The notes: a model not told the origin generated them from the letters alone. 64,000 nucleotides of DNA from Alphaproteobacteria bacterium UBA1301 (GCA_002307725.1 DBUB01000002.1:78925-142924), one strand, 5' to 3'. Counted from the first letter of the stretch, positions 48,157 through 57,416 are shown. A program made the numbers and translations.

Positions 48157-48940
48157 CGATTTTCTCTGGCGCGCCGGATTGGGCGCAGGGCTCCTGGCGG
48201 CCGCTTGCGGTCCGATCGGTTGCTTCATTCTGTGGCGGCGGATGGCTTATGTCGGGGAGTCGGTGGCGCATATGGGCCTGCTCGGCGCCGCCATCGGGCT
48301 GTTGATGGGCGTCAATGCACTGGTCGGCACGGCAGCGCTGGCGATTGCGGCGGCGCTCATCATGACGCGCGCCTCCGACCGTACCATTCCGGCCGGAACC
48401 TTCGTCGGCATCATCGGCCATATGGGTCTGGCGCTTGGCTTTATCGTGTTGTCACTGATGGACACGGTGCGCACCGACCTGCTCGGCTATCTGTTCGGCG
48501 ACGTGCTGGCGCTTTCCAACCAGGATCTGATCGCCATCGCTGCGGTCGGCATCGTGGTCCTCTGCGCCACCGCCGTGATCTGGAAGCCACTCCTGCGCAG
48601 TGCCGCCGGAGGACCGATCGCCGCTGCCGAAGGCCGCACCAGCGCCCTGGCCCAGACCGGGTTTCTGATTCTTACGGCCGTCCTGGTCGCGTTTGGACTG
48701 AAAGTGGTGGGGGCGCTGTTGATTGTTGCCCTTCTGATCATCCCGCCCGCCGCTGCCCGGCCTTTGGCCAAGACGCCAGAAGCGATGGCACTATGGGCCG
48801 CTCTTTTGGGCGCGATCTCGGCCCCGCTGGGACTTGCCGCCTCGCTCGCGGTCGACGCGCCGGCCGGGCCCTGTATTGTCTTGGCGGCTGGCGGGTTGTT
48901 TGCGTTGTCGTCGGTTTATGGCCTGATCGCCAAACGCTAA
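48146..48940 (+). CDS. znuB: Zinc ABC transporter permease ZnuB
   Basis: A 264-residue membrane permease of the ZnuB/ABC-3 family with about eight helices. Family motifs are CGPIGCFILWRRMAYVGESVAHMGLLGAAIG and LLIVALLIIPPAAARPLAKTPEAM. With ZnuC it would import Zn2+, or a similar divalent metal. The start at 48146 lies within the 3' end of znuC, indicating coupled translation. The expected znuA and zur genes are not in the neighbourhood. Confidence 0.92.
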   Translation: MIIDDFLWRAGLGAGLLAAACGPIGCFILWRRMAYVGESVAHMGLLGAAIGLLMGVNALVGTAALAIAAALIMTRASDRTIPAGTFVGIIGHMGLALGFIVLSLMDTVRTDLLGYLFGDVLALSNQDLIAIAAVGIVVLCATAVIWKPLLRSAAGGPIAAAEGRTSALAQTGFLILTAVLVAFGLKVVGALLIVALLIIPPAAARPLAKTPEAMALWAALLGAISAPLGLAASLAVDAPAGPCIVLAAGGLFALSSVYGLIAKR

Positions 48941-49037
48941 TCGGCCGACACGATTTCCTCTTCCGCTTGGTGCAGAAAAGCGCGATAAATCAGTCTCATC
49001 GGCGCCTAATCGGCGTTTGGGGGTGCCGGGGGGCTGG

Positions 49038-51281
49038 ATGACATTTCGCGATCGACCGTTTGCCGTTTGGGGCCTTCCGCTGGTCACGCTTTTGCTGGCG
49101 CTGTTGGTCCTCGGCACCGACGCCGGTGGTGTGGCGACCCGGCTGCGCGGCTTGTTGTTCGACGGTCTCGCCCAGGCCCGTCCGCGGACCTATCAGGATA
49201 CCCGCGTCACTGGCCATCCGGTCCGGGTTCTAGAGGCTGATCCGGCCGCAATTGCCCGCTTCGGCGCCTGGCCCTGGCCGCACGCAACCCTGGCGGGGAT
49301 CGTGGGCACCCTCAAACAGCGCGGTGCGGCGATGGTGGTTTTTGTCGGCACTATCGACCGTCCTGATTCCGCGTCGCCCAAGAACCTGACCTTACTGGTC
49401 CCGCCCGGCCCAAGCTTCGACGCTGCCCGCGAGGCGCTTGAGCATCTGCCGTCACCCGATACAGCCCTTGTGGCCGCCTTCGCCGGGGTCAAATCGGTCA
49501 CGGGCTTCACCCTCGACGGGCCCGAACCCGCCGGCAACGTCGCGTTCAAGTCGGGCGTGGTCTGGAGCGGCAGCCGCAATCCCCTTGGCCGAATGCCCAG
49601 CGCCAGCCATGTCTCGGGCTCAATCGAGGCGATCCAGAAGGCAAGCGCCGGGATGGGCGCCCTCAATCTGGCGGTCGATGCCGATGGAAGGGTGCGGCGG
49701 ATGCCGCTGGGGTTTCGCTTCGACGGCAAGACCTTGCCGACGCTGGATGGCGAAGTTTTGCGTCTGACCGAAAATAAGTCCGCACTGACCCTGAAAAGCG
49801 ACGATGGCCAGAGCGGATTGTTTGGCGGATTGTTCGGTGGCTCGCCCGGTGTGGTAGCTGTGGAAACCGGCGGCGGCCCGCTTGCTGCCGCGCCCGATGG
49901 CGCCATCTGGATGAGCTTCTCCGGCCCCAACCCGGCGCGGCAAGTCGTCCTCACCGCGCTGATGGACGGCACACTCGCCCCCGACGCTTTGCGCGATGCT
50001 GTTGTCTATATCGGCGCCCCCGACGCGCTGGTGTTGACGCCGCTGGGCCCACGCTCGGTCGCCGAAGTTCATGCCGAAGCGGCCGAAGATCTCTTGCTCG
50101 GCACCGTGCTGCGCCGCCCGCCCAGCGCGGAACAGGCCGAGCTTTTGTGCCTCGTTTTGTTCGGCATCGGCTGCTCGCTGGTGATCTACCGCTTCGGCGT
50201 ACGCGCGGCGGCCGGGTTCGTTCTTGGCGTCACCGCCATCGTCGGCTACGTCGCTTGGTGGCTGTACACCGGCGATCACGTCCTGTTCGATGCACTCGGC
50301 CTTTCGGTGGGGCTGTGGACCATCTGGGCGACCGGCGCGGTCGCGCGAACTGTCGAAATTATTTGGATCCGCTCGGCACTAAAACGTGCCTTCACCGACG
50401 TGCTGCCGCCGCGGGTGATTGACGCTATAGCCCGCCGCGCCGAGCCGATGCGGCTCGAAGGCGAAAGCCGCACGGTCACCTATCTCGCCTGTGGCGTGCG
50501 CGGCTTTGCCGAACTGGCGTCTTCATTTCGCGGCGATCCTGCCACCTTCACCCGGTTAATCCAACGCGTGCTCGATCCGATGATGAGCGAAGCGCTGGCC
50601 CATGGCGGGGCGATCGACAAGCTGACCGCCAATGGTTTCACCGCGTTCTGGAACGCCCCGCTCGACGATCCCGAACACGCGGTGCATGCTTGTGAGGCGG
50701 CGATGGGCATGATGGAAGCCATCGCCAAGACCAACGAGATCATCACGCATGAGCGGCGCATCGACGGTGTCGCGCTTGATCCGGTCGAGATCGGTGTCGG
50801 CGTGTCGAGTGGTCCGGCGATTGCGGGCGGCTTCAAGGTGCATGGCCGCACCACCTATTCGGTCAACGGCGACTGCGCCGTGGTGGCCGCCAAGGTGCAA
50901 CAGCTTTCGGGGCAATACGGACCGGCGGTGGTGGTCAGCGAAGACACCCGCAAAGCGGCTGAACGCGGCTTTGCCTTTCTCGAGGTCGATTACATTGCCG
51001 TGGAAAACCACGACGGCCCGGTCAAGCTCTACGCCATGCTAGGCAATCCAGTGATGCGCGCCAGCCCCAAGTTCCGGGCGCTGGCCACCTTCCACGACCA
51101 CATTTTCCAGTCGATGCGCGACCAGGAGTGGCGCAAGGCCCGCGCCCTGATCGCCCAATGCCGCACGCTGTCGGGCGCCAGCCAGAGGCTCTACGACATG
51201 CACCTCAACCGCATCGCCTATTTCGAGGACAACCCGCCAGGGGCGGATTGGGACGGCGCCTTCCGGTCGATTTTGCAATAG
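49038..51281 (+). CDS. CHASE2-domain class III cyclase homologue with degenerate active site
   Basis: A 747-residue membrane protein. One N-terminal membrane segment (GLPLVTLLLALLVLG) precedes a periplasmic CHASE2 sensor (about 30-370, with VLEADPAAIARFGAWPWPH), then two or three membrane helices (LCLVLFGIGCSLVIYRFG; AAAGFVLGVTAIVGYVAWW). A class III nucleotide cyclase domain starts near residue 475. The first metal-binding Asp of FSDIRGF is Gly (LACGVRGF, about 482-489). The second, in DKFIGDA, is Asn (DKLTANGFTAFWN, Asn about 532). The transition-state Asn/Arg of GDTVNLAAR are Val/Lys (NGDCAVVAAKV). Adenylate cyclase activity is therefore unlikely. Start chosen at the ATG; a GTG at 49017 is less likely. 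Confidence 0.88.
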   Translation: MTFRDRPFAVWGLPLVTLLLALLVLGTDAGGVATRLRGLLFDGLAQARPRTYQDTRVTGHPVRVLEADPAAIARFGAWPWPHATLAGIVGTLKQRGAAMVVFVGTIDRPDSASPKNLTLLVPPGPSFDAAREALEHLPSPDTALVAAFAGVKSVTGFTLDGPEPAGNVAFKSGVVWSGSRNPLGRMPSASHVSGSIEAIQKASAGMGALNLAVDADGRVRRMPLGFRFDGKTLPTLDGEVLRLTENKSALTLKSDDGQSGLFGGLFGGSPGVVAVETGGGPLAAAPDGAIWMSFSGPNPARQVVLTALMDGTLAPDALRDAVVYIGAPDALVLTPLGPRSVAEVHAEAAEDLLLGTVLRRPPSAEQAELLCLVLFGIGCSLVIYRFGVRAAAGFVLGVTAIVGYVAWWLYTGDHVLFDALGLSVGLWTIWATGAVARTVEIIWIRSALKRAFTDVLPPRVIDAIARRAEPMRLEGESRTVTYLACGVRGFAELASSFRGDPATFTRLIQRVLDPMMSEALAHGGAIDKLTANGFTAFWNAPLDDPEHAVHACEAAMGMMEAIAKTNEIITHERRIDGVALDPVEIGVGVSSGPAIAGGFKVHGRTTYSVNGDCAVVAAKVQQLSGQYGPAVVVSEDTRKAAERGFAFLEVDYIAVENHDGPVKLYAMLGNPVMRASPKFRALATFHDHIFQSMRDQEWRKARALIAQCRTLSGASQRLYDMHLNRIAYFEDNPPGADWDGAFRSILQ

Positions 51282-51434
51282 CCCCTATCCCGAAAAAGAG
51301 AAATTCCACCCGAGGGTTGGCGAAGTTTTTGAGGCTGTCGCGCAACCTGCCGGAAAACCGCTGCACACTTTTCGGGATTGCGCTCCCGTGATTGCGACGC
51401 CGGAGTCGATCGGCTATAGCATCCGTTCCGCGCT

Positions 51435-51511
51435 GCACCCGTAGCTCAGCTGGATAGAGTGCTGCCCTCCGAAGGCAGAGGCCACAGGTTCGAATCCTGT
51501 CGGGTGCACCA
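51435..51511 (+). tRNA. tRNA-Arg (CCG)
   Basis: A 77-base cloverleaf: acceptor GCACCCG/CGGGTGC with encoded CCA, D arm AGCTCAGCTGGATAGAGT, anticodon stem CTGCC/GGCAG with loop CTCCGAA (anticodon CCG), and T arm ACAGGTTCGAATCCTGT. It reads CGG. Confidence 0.96.
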
Positions 51512-51607
51512 GTTATTTTGCTCATCCACAGCCAACACATATTGCTCGCGCCCCTGCAGGGGGCGAAAGACGTTCGCTGGCGCCAAGTCGGACGCAGCTG
51601 TGCCGTG

Positions 51608-51642
51608 CAACAAAACGGCCGGACCCTTGTGGAGCCCGGCCG
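51608..51642 (-). terminator. Rho-independent terminator of the arabinofuranosidase gene
   Basis: On the minus strand CGGCCGG ... CCGGCCG encloses a 13-base loop and is followed by TTTTGTTG, about 30 bases after the stop of the GH51 gene. Confidence 0.75.
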
Positions 51643-51670
51643 CTGAGAAACGCCTTCTGAAAGCTGCCGT

Positions 51671-53233
51671 TTACGGTTCCAGCGCCACCACTGTCACCGA
51701 AGCGGGGGCGAGGGTGAGGGTGATTTTGCCGTTCGCCGCTGTTGCCGAAACCGGCTTCGGCGTCACCGTGGTAGGGGCGTCGAAGGTGTTGATGCTGTCG
51801 ATCTTGGGTGCGCTGAGGGTCTGACCGACCACCTTGGTCGCCGTCACGCCGGGCACGGAGACGGAAAATTCCACCGGATTCTTGGCATCGATGTTGGTGA
51901 TGGCAAGCCAGATTTTTCCGTTTTTGTCCTTGGCGGCGATCGCATCGACTCGCGGCAGCTTGATCTTGTCGACGACGTAGGTGCCGGCGTCGTAATCCAC
52001 CGGCAGGAAGCGCGCATCTTGGAACGGCACGTACAGTTTGAAGACGTGATAGGTCGGCGTCAGCAGCATCTTTTCCTTGTCGGTTAAAATCATCGCCTGC
52101 AGCACATTGATCATCTGGGCGATGTTGGTCATGCGCACGCGATCGGCGTGGCGGGCGAAGATGTTGAAGTTGAGGGCGGCCAGCACCGCATCGCGCTGGC
52201 TGTTCTGCTGCACCAGAAATCCCGGATTGGAACCTGGCGATGGCGCCAGCCAAGCGCCCCATTCATCGACCGTAAGGCTGACCTTCTTCTCCGGATCGTA
52301 TTTGTCCATGACGGCACCATGATTCTTGATCAGAGTGTCCATGCCGATCGTCTCTTTCAGCATCAGCGCGTATTCCTTTTCGCCGAAGCCGGTTTCCTTT
52401 TGCGCCGGCGGCCAGGGGCCACCGACCGTGTAGGAATGCAGCGATAGCCCTTCGATGCTCCAGGCCCAGTCGTGTTCCTTGAATGCTTTCATGACCGTTT
52501 CGGTATAGGCGGTGTCAGCAGTGCCAGGTCCGACCGCGATACGGCTCATCGGCTGCGCTGCATTGTAGTTGCGCACGAAGCGGGCGTAGCGCTTCATCTC
52601 ACTGGTGTAGAAATCGGGCGACATCGCGCCGCCGCAACTCCAGCTTTCGTTGCCGAGGCCGACGAAGGCGACCTTGTAGGGTTCGGGATGGCCATTCTTG
52701 GCGCGCTCCGCCCCCAGGCCGTCGTCCTTGCTGGCGGTCATGTATTCAAGCCATTCGGCCGCTTCGCCGGGCGTCCCGGAACCGACATTGACCGAAACGT
52801 AAGCTTCACTGCCGATCTGTGAGATGAAGTCGAAGAATTCGTCGGTGCCGAAACTGTTGGGTTCGAGGACACCACCCCAGTTGGCATTCATCATCGCCGA
52901 GCGCGCCGCGCCGATGCCGCGGCGCCAATGATATTCGTCGGCAAAACAACCGCCCGGCCAACGCACATCCGGCACATGCAGTTCCTTCAGCGCCGCCACC
53001 ACATCGTTGCGGATGCCGCGGGTGTTGGGAATCTTCGAATCCCGGCCCACCCAAATACCTTCATAGATGCCGTGCCCGAGATGCTCGGCGAACTGGCCGA
53101 AAATGTGCCGGTCGATGGTGGCACCTGGTTTGGCAACGTCCACGGTCAGCGGCAGCGGTGTGCTGGCGTCCGTGGCAAGCGCGGCCGGCACCAGAGCGGT
53201 GGCCAGGAGGGCGACAATCAGGAAATGACGCAT
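51671..53233 (-). CDS. abfA: Secreted GH51 alpha-L-arabinofuranosidase
   Basis: A 520-residue GH51 enzyme that removes arabinofuranosyl side chains from arabinan or arabinoxylan. The signal peptide is RHFLIVALLATALVPAALA. The TIM-barrel motifs are HIFGQFAEHLGHGIYEGIWVG and VRWPGGCFADEYHWR. The acid/base Glu is in VGLGNESWSCGG, and the nucleophile Glu in SLTVDEWGAWL. A C-terminal beta domain follows. The ATG at 53233 has AGAGGAAA seven bases upstream. Divergent from the LacI gene, which probably controls it. Confidence 0.95.
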   Translation of the reverse strand: MRHFLIVALLATALVPAALATDASTPLPLTVDVAKPGATIDRHIFGQFAEHLGHGIYEGIWVGRDSKIPNTRGIRNDVVAALKELHVPDVRWPGGCFADEYHWRRGIGAARSAMMNANWGGVLEPNSFGTDEFFDFISQIGSEAYVSVNVGSGTPGEAAEWLEYMTASKDDGLGAERAKNGHPEPYKVAFVGLGNESWSCGGAMSPDFYTSEMKRYARFVRNYNAAQPMSRIAVGPGTADTAYTETVMKAFKEHDWAWSIEGLSLHSYTVGGPWPPAQKETGFGEKEYALMLKETIGMDTLIKNHGAVMDKYDPEKKVSLTVDEWGAWLAPSPGSNPGFLVQQNSQRDAVLAALNFNIFARHADRVRMTNIAQMINVLQAMILTDKEKMLLTPTYHVFKLYVPFQDARFLPVDYDAGTYVVDKIKLPRVDAIAAKDKNGKIWLAITNIDAKNPVEFSVSVPGVTATKVVGQTLSAPKIDSINTFDAPTTVTPKPVSATAANGKITLTLAPASVTVVALEP

Positions 53234-53548
53234 GAGGTTTCCTCTTTGGTAGGGCACATTTTTATCGGACGATGCTTGAGATCAGCCGCGGACATGCATC
53301 CAACGACCGCTGGCGCATCTTAGCATAAATGTCTGACAATTGGCGACACAGGTTTGTGATGCTGCGCATTATGCCGCCCCATCCCTAACCATGATGCGCG
53401 TCGGCGATGATGCTACAGCGCCGATTTATATGATTATTCCGGGCCTGGGGCGATTGGTATCATCTGGTATCTGGGTGAACGGCGACTATGATGGCAGCGT
53501 TGTCATTTTGTCGTTCTGGCGAATCCCGCCCCAATAAACAGACCAAAC

Positions 53549-54604
53549 GTGAAACCCACTTCTTCCGATCGCCCCGATAATCCCAAGCCGGCCAGCATCT
53601 ATGATGTGGCCAAGCGGGCTGGTGTTTCGATTAAGACGGTTTCGCGCGTGGTGAATCGGCAGTCCAATGTGAGCGACGCCACCCGCGAGAAAGTCATGCT
53701 GGCGGTGGACGCGTTATCCTATCGCCCGAATATCTTCGCGCGCGGGCTGGCCAGTGAACGCTCGTTCCTGATCGGTCTGCTCTATGACAACCCGTCGGCC
53801 GGCTATATCGCGGCAATGCAGGTGGGTGTTCTGACCCGCTGCCGCGAAGAGGGCTATCATCTCATCGTCGAAAGCCTGGACGCTGCCAATCCCAATATTG
53901 GCCGACAAGTGCATTCGCTGGTGACCGAATCTTCGCTGCATGGCGTGATCCTAACCCCGCCGCTCTGCGACTCCCAGGCGGTGATCGATGCCCTTATCCG
54001 GGCCAACTGCCCGTTTGTGCGCATCGCGCCGGAAAAGCCGTTCCCGGGCGCTTGCGATGTGCGGATCGACGATTTCAAGGCGGCCTATGACATGACCGCG
54101 TACCTCCTTGGCCTCGGTCACAAGCGGATCGGTTTCATCAAGGGCCACCCTGATCATGGCGCCGCCCAGTCCCGCTTCGCCGGTTACCGCTCCGCTCTCG
54201 AACATGCCGGCGTTCCGCTCGACGAGGAGTTATGCGTACAAGGTTATTTCTCCTACCAGTCAGGTCTGGAAGCGGGCGAAAAGCTGCTGTCACTCAAGGA
54301 CCGGCCGACCGCGATCTTCGCCGGCAACGACGATATGGCGGCGGCGGTGCTGGCTTGTTCGCAGCGCTTTAACCTCAAGATTCCACAGCAACTTTCGGTT
54401 GCGGGCTTCGACGACTCCCTGGTCGCCCAGGTGGTGTCGCCGCGTCTGACCACCTGCCGCCAACCGATCCGGGAGATGGCTGAAGCCGCCGTCTCGATGC
54501 TGATTCAGCGCACTGCCGCCGACGCCCCGGTGGAGCGTCGGCTCGACCATGAGTTGGTGGTGCGCGAATCCACCGTCCCGCCGCCCGGTGCTAACCAATC
54601 CTGA
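53549..54604 (+). CDS. LacI family transcriptional regulator
   Basis: A 351-residue LacI-type repressor. The N-terminal helix-turn-helix is SIYDVAKRAGVSIKTVSRVVNRQSNVSDATREKV, with the hinge helix YRPNIFARGLAS. A periplasmic-binding-protein-like effector domain follows (GVILTPPLCDS, GLGHKRIGFIKGHPDHGAAQSRFAGYR, PTAIFAGNDDMAAAVL). It starts at a GTG (53549), since no ATG precedes the helix-turn-helix. Placed head to head with the arabinofuranosidase gene, it probably responds to an arabinose-containing sugar (inference). The 315-bp intergenic region (53234-53548) must contain its operator. The direct repeat GGTATCATCTGGTATC at 53456-53471 is noted but not a convincing operator. Confidence 0.92.
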   Translation: MKPTSSDRPDNPKPASIYDVAKRAGVSIKTVSRVVNRQSNVSDATREKVMLAVDALSYRPNIFARGLASERSFLIGLLYDNPSAGYIAAMQVGVLTRCREEGYHLIVESLDAANPNIGRQVHSLVTESSLHGVILTPPLCDSQAVIDALIRANCPFVRIAPEKPFPGACDVRIDDFKAAYDMTAYLLGLGHKRIGFIKGHPDHGAAQSRFAGYRSALEHAGVPLDEELCVQGYFSYQSGLEAGEKLLSLKDRPTAIFAGNDDMAAAVLACSQRFNLKIPQQLSVAGFDDSLVAQVVSPRLTTCRQPIREMAEAAVSMLIQRTAADAPVERRLDHELVVRESTVPPPGANQS

Positions 54605-54697
54605 CGTAAGACATTGCTTTAATGGGGTTTCTCAAAATTGAGGAAAGCGCTGTCAATTTTTCTGGTAAGCACGCTCGGACTGCGCTATAGTTGGTGT

Positions 54698-54785
54698 ATT
54701 GTCCTCGACCCCTGGTCGAAAATTTGTGAGTGCTGGTCACTCCTCCCTGGACTTGGGCGGCCCGAGCGCCGCCCTTTTTCTTTTC
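54698..54785 (+). ncRNA. Candidate small RNA with three hairpins and a terminator
   Basis: Downstream of the LacI gene three hairpins follow in a row: TCGACC-CCT-GGTCGA (54705-54719), GAGTG-CTGGT-CACTC (54728-54742), and GGGCGGC/GCCGCCC (54755-54774), the last with TTTTTCTTTT. A TATAGT at 54686-54691 could be a -10 box giving a transcript near 54698, about 88 bases long, with CTCCTCCC in the single-stranded linker. The -35 is weak, so it may simply be the 3' end of the lacI mRNA. Confidence 0.35.
54755..54785 (+). terminator. Rho-independent terminator
   Basis: GGGCGGC-CCGAGC-GCCGCCC followed by TTTTTCTTTT, ending transcription from the LacI gene or the candidate small RNA. Confidence 0.9.
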
Positions 54786-54801
54786 CAGAATCGAATTCTC
54801 C

Positions 54802-55272
54802 TTAGACCTTATCGCTGGCCGCAACCCATGCTTGCGCGATGGCCTCAAGCCCCGTGGCATCGGCGGTGTCGAACCGCGCTAACGTCGGACTGTCGAGATC
54901 GAGCACACCGATCACGGCGCCGTCCTTGATCAGCGGAATGACGATCTCCGCCTGCGAAGCGACATCACAGGCGATATGGCCTGAGAAGGCGTGTACGTCG
55001 GTTACAATCACGGTCTTGGCCGACGTAGCAGCGGTGCCGCACACGCCTTTGCCCTTAGGAATACGCACGCAAGCGGGCTTGCCCTGAAACGGACCCAGCA
55101 CCAGATCATTGTTCTTGGCGAAATAGAATCCCGCCCAATTGAGACCCGGTAAGCCATGCCACAGAATCGCGGCGATATTGGCGGCGTTGGCGATGGGGTC
55201 GCTGATGCCCGTCATGATCCCTTGCGCCTGTAACAAGAGATCGCGGTAGAGCGCGGTTTTGGTGTTGTTCAT
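54802..55272 (-). CDS. msrC: Free methionine-(R)-sulfoxide reductase (GAF domain)
   Basis: A 156-residue fRMsr, which reduces free methionine-R-sulfoxide. The GAF fold has the family's three conserved cysteines in PACVRIPKGKGVCGTAA and HIACDVASQAEIVIPL, after NWAGFYFAKNNDLVLGPFQGK. The ATG at 55272 (MNNTKTALYRDLL) fits family starts; the frame back to 55344 overlaps the next gene. It acts in cytoplasmic oxidative-stress repair. Confidence 0.93.
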   Translation of the reverse strand: MNNTKTALYRDLLLQAQGIMTGISDPIANAANIAAILWHGLPGLNWAGFYFAKNNDLVLGPFQGKPACVRIPKGKGVCGTAATSAKTVIVTDVHAFSGHIACDVASQAEIVIPLIKDGAVIGVLDLDSPTLARFDTADATGLEAIAQAWVAASDKV

Positions 55273-55297
55273 TTTGCCTATTATTTTGTCGTCGGTC

Positions 55298-56632
55298 TTA
55301 CCGGGCATCGTTCCGGACGTGCACGACGGCCCATTGATCTGCATACAGACGATGCCAACCAGTCATGCCATCCATCAGTTTCACGGTCGGATTATCCGGC
55401 GCCAGGATAGTCCAGCGGACGTGGTAGCGTGTCAGCGTGCTCGCCAGCAAGCCGGGCGCTGCAATAGCCGCATAGCGGTTGCGGAAACTTTCGAAATAAA
55501 GCGGCCGGCTGTCGAGGAAGGGCCGCACGTCACTGAAAATGAGAAAACCGCCGAAGGCGGCGTCATTGAACACCGGCTGACGTTTGATCGTCGCCGGCAC
55601 CTGCGCCAGCGCCGTTTGCGGCGTTGCGGCATCGTCGTGGCGCTCCACCGGTACGACGATGCGTACCGCTGTGGCGATGAGCGCGAGCAAAACCAGCGCC
55701 GCCAGCGGACGCCATGGCTGCTTCAGGTTTTCGTCCGCTTGCGCTCCGGCGCCGAGAAGCGGCGCGGTGGCGGCGAAGAACAAGCATCCCATCGTACTGG
55801 TCAAAGCGAGGACGAAGAGGCCGGCCAGAAACACAAAGCGCAGCCACCGGCGTGGCAGCAGCACCGAAGCGGCGGGCAAGGCGACCAGCAGTGGCAGCAC
55901 ATTGATGACCGGGCCGGTTGTCGCGAGCGCACGGATCGCATGCGCCAGACCCGGCACACCGGTCGGCGTAACGAGGCCGAGGATCAAAGAGCCGCCCGCA
56001 AACACCGCCCAGCCCCGCGCCACTGTCAGCCGATGCTCTTTGGCGGCCAGGATCGCTTCGGCCGCCAGTACAGCGGTGAGCGCCAGCCCGATCACGAAGC
56101 TGCTCGAGAGGTTGGCCCAAACCAGCATCACCGGCAGCAAATGCAGCGACGGGCCTTTTTCGTCGGCCCGTAACAGGCCGCCGGTCCAGGCGACGAGACA
56201 CGGCAGTGCCAGCAGGAATGGCAGTGCCCTGACCGCGCCCGCCGCGGTGATGACAGCCAACACCAGCCAGATCGCAGTGAACACGGCCCGCCGGCCGCGC
56301 GCCAAGTGGAACGCCAGCAGACCGGTTCCACCCGCTGCAGCTGCCGCCGTGAGCGCCAGTACCCCGCCCCAGCCGGCGCCGACATAAGCCGCAGCAAACA
56401 GAATTTCGGCCAGCCAATCCCGGGTTTCCCACGGCTGGCCTTGAAAGGTGGAAGAGAACGGGTCGATGCGCAGGACCTGCTGATTCTCGATCATCCAGCG
56501 ACCCGCGGCAATGTGCCAATAGAGATCACCACCCGCGAGCACGCGCGGCACCACCAGCACCGCGGCGAACACTGCCGCGGCCGCGAGAATGGCCCAAAGC
56601 CCAGCATCGATCCGATGGGAAGACGGCGTCAC
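55298..56632 (-). CDS. Polytopic membrane protein, GT-C-like, unknown function
   Basis: A 444-residue protein with about ten membrane helices. The first periplasmic loop reads GGDLYWHIAAGRWMIENQQV ... DPFSSTFQGQPWETRDWLAEI, with an acidic residue soon after the first helix, as in GT-C glycosyltransferases. A soluble C-terminal domain of about 110 residues follows (QPVFNDAAFGGFLIFSDVRPFLDSRPLYF). This arrangement recurs in conserved bacterial membrane proteins of unknown function; a role in glycan or lipid modification is a guess. It lies upstream of msrC on the same strand. Confidence 0.7.
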   Translation of the reverse strand: MTPSSHRIDAGLWAILAAAAVFAAVLVVPRVLAGGDLYWHIAAGRWMIENQQVLRIDPFSSTFQGQPWETRDWLAEILFAAAYVGAGWGGVLALTAAAAAGGTGLLAFHLARGRRAVFTAIWLVLAVITAAGAVRALPFLLALPCLVAWTGGLLRADEKGPSLHLLPVMLVWANLSSSFVIGLALTAVLAAEAILAAKEHRLTVARGWAVFAGGSLILGLVTPTGVPGLAHAIRALATTGPVINVLPLLVALPAASVLLPRRWLRFVFLAGLFVLALTSTMGCLFFAATAPLLGAGAQADENLKQPWRPLAALVLLALIATAVRIVVPVERHDDAATPQTALAQVPATIKRQPVFNDAAFGGFLIFSDVRPFLDSRPLYFESFRNRYAAIAAPGLLASTLTRYHVRWTILAPDNPTVKLMDGMTGWHRLYADQWAVVHVRNDAR

Positions 56633-56716
56633 GAAACAGCCCTAATGAGGCACACGTGCCTACGCGGGGTGGTCAGGTGAATCAAGCACACCCCTATTGA
56701 GGGTAACCGGCGCTGG

Positions 56717-57133
56717 TTAGTTTTTCTGTTTCAACAGGTCGCGGATTTCGCGCAAGAGCGTGACGTCTTCCGGCGGCGCGGCTGGGGCAGCCGGGGCTTC
56801 GGCCTTGGCGAACAAGCGGTTGACCGAGCGCACGATCAAGAACAGCACAAAGGCGACAATCAGAAAACTGATCAGGGCATTGAGGAAGATGCCGATATTA
56901 AGGGTCACCGCGCCGGCCTTAGCAGCCTCCGCCAGAGTGGCGGTGTGATCGCCCTTCAAGACGATGAAAATGTTGGTGAAATCCAAGCCACCCGTGACCA
57001 GCCCAAGCGGCGGGGTGATGATGTCTTTGACCAGCGAGTTGACGATGCTGGTAAAGGCGGCGCCGACAATCACACCAACAGCGAGGTCGACCACGTTGCC
57101 GCGGAGGGCAAACTGGCGGAATTCCTTGAACAT
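56717..57133 (-). CDS. mscL: Large-conductance mechanosensitive channel
   Basis: A 138-residue MscL that opens under membrane tension to release solutes on osmotic down-shock. The first pore helix and preceding amphipathic helix read FKEFRQFALRGNVVDLAVGVIVGAAFTSIVNSLVKDIITPPLG. The second helix is LNALISFLIVAFVLFLIVRSVNRL, followed by a proline/alanine-rich linker and the C-terminal bundle VTLLREIRDLLKQKN. Normal length. It is divergent from rpmI. Confidence 0.97.
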   Translation of the reverse strand: MFKEFRQFALRGNVVDLAVGVIVGAAFTSIVNSLVKDIITPPLGLVTGGLDFTNIFIVLKGDHTATLAEAAKAGAVTLNIGIFLNALISFLIVAFVLFLIVRSVNRLFAKAEAPAAPAAPPEDVTLLREIRDLLKQKN

Positions 57134-57416
57134 GGATCTATCCCAAGACGGATTCGCGATGAATCCAAGATGCTAGTCGCGCACCCGTGCGGCAAGAGAT
57201 TTCGATGGGATCAGCCAAAGGAGGAACCAGCCGACGACAACTCGCCCCAACAGGCCATGGCAATAGCCGGCAAGAACAGATAAAAATCTAATTGTAGCAA
57301 CCACTTGACAAAAATGTGCCTCCCATGCCCCGGTCCTCTCCCACCCTTTTTTGCGGCATGGCTCGTGGCATTTTGGCGTTAAGGCTTCGCAGATACGCGG
57401 ATTTTCGCGGTCCGCC

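Noticed and set aside
53258..53548. LacI operator in the abfA-lacI intergenic region
   Set aside because: No clear palindrome of the usual type; GGTATCATCTGGTATC is a direct repeat only.
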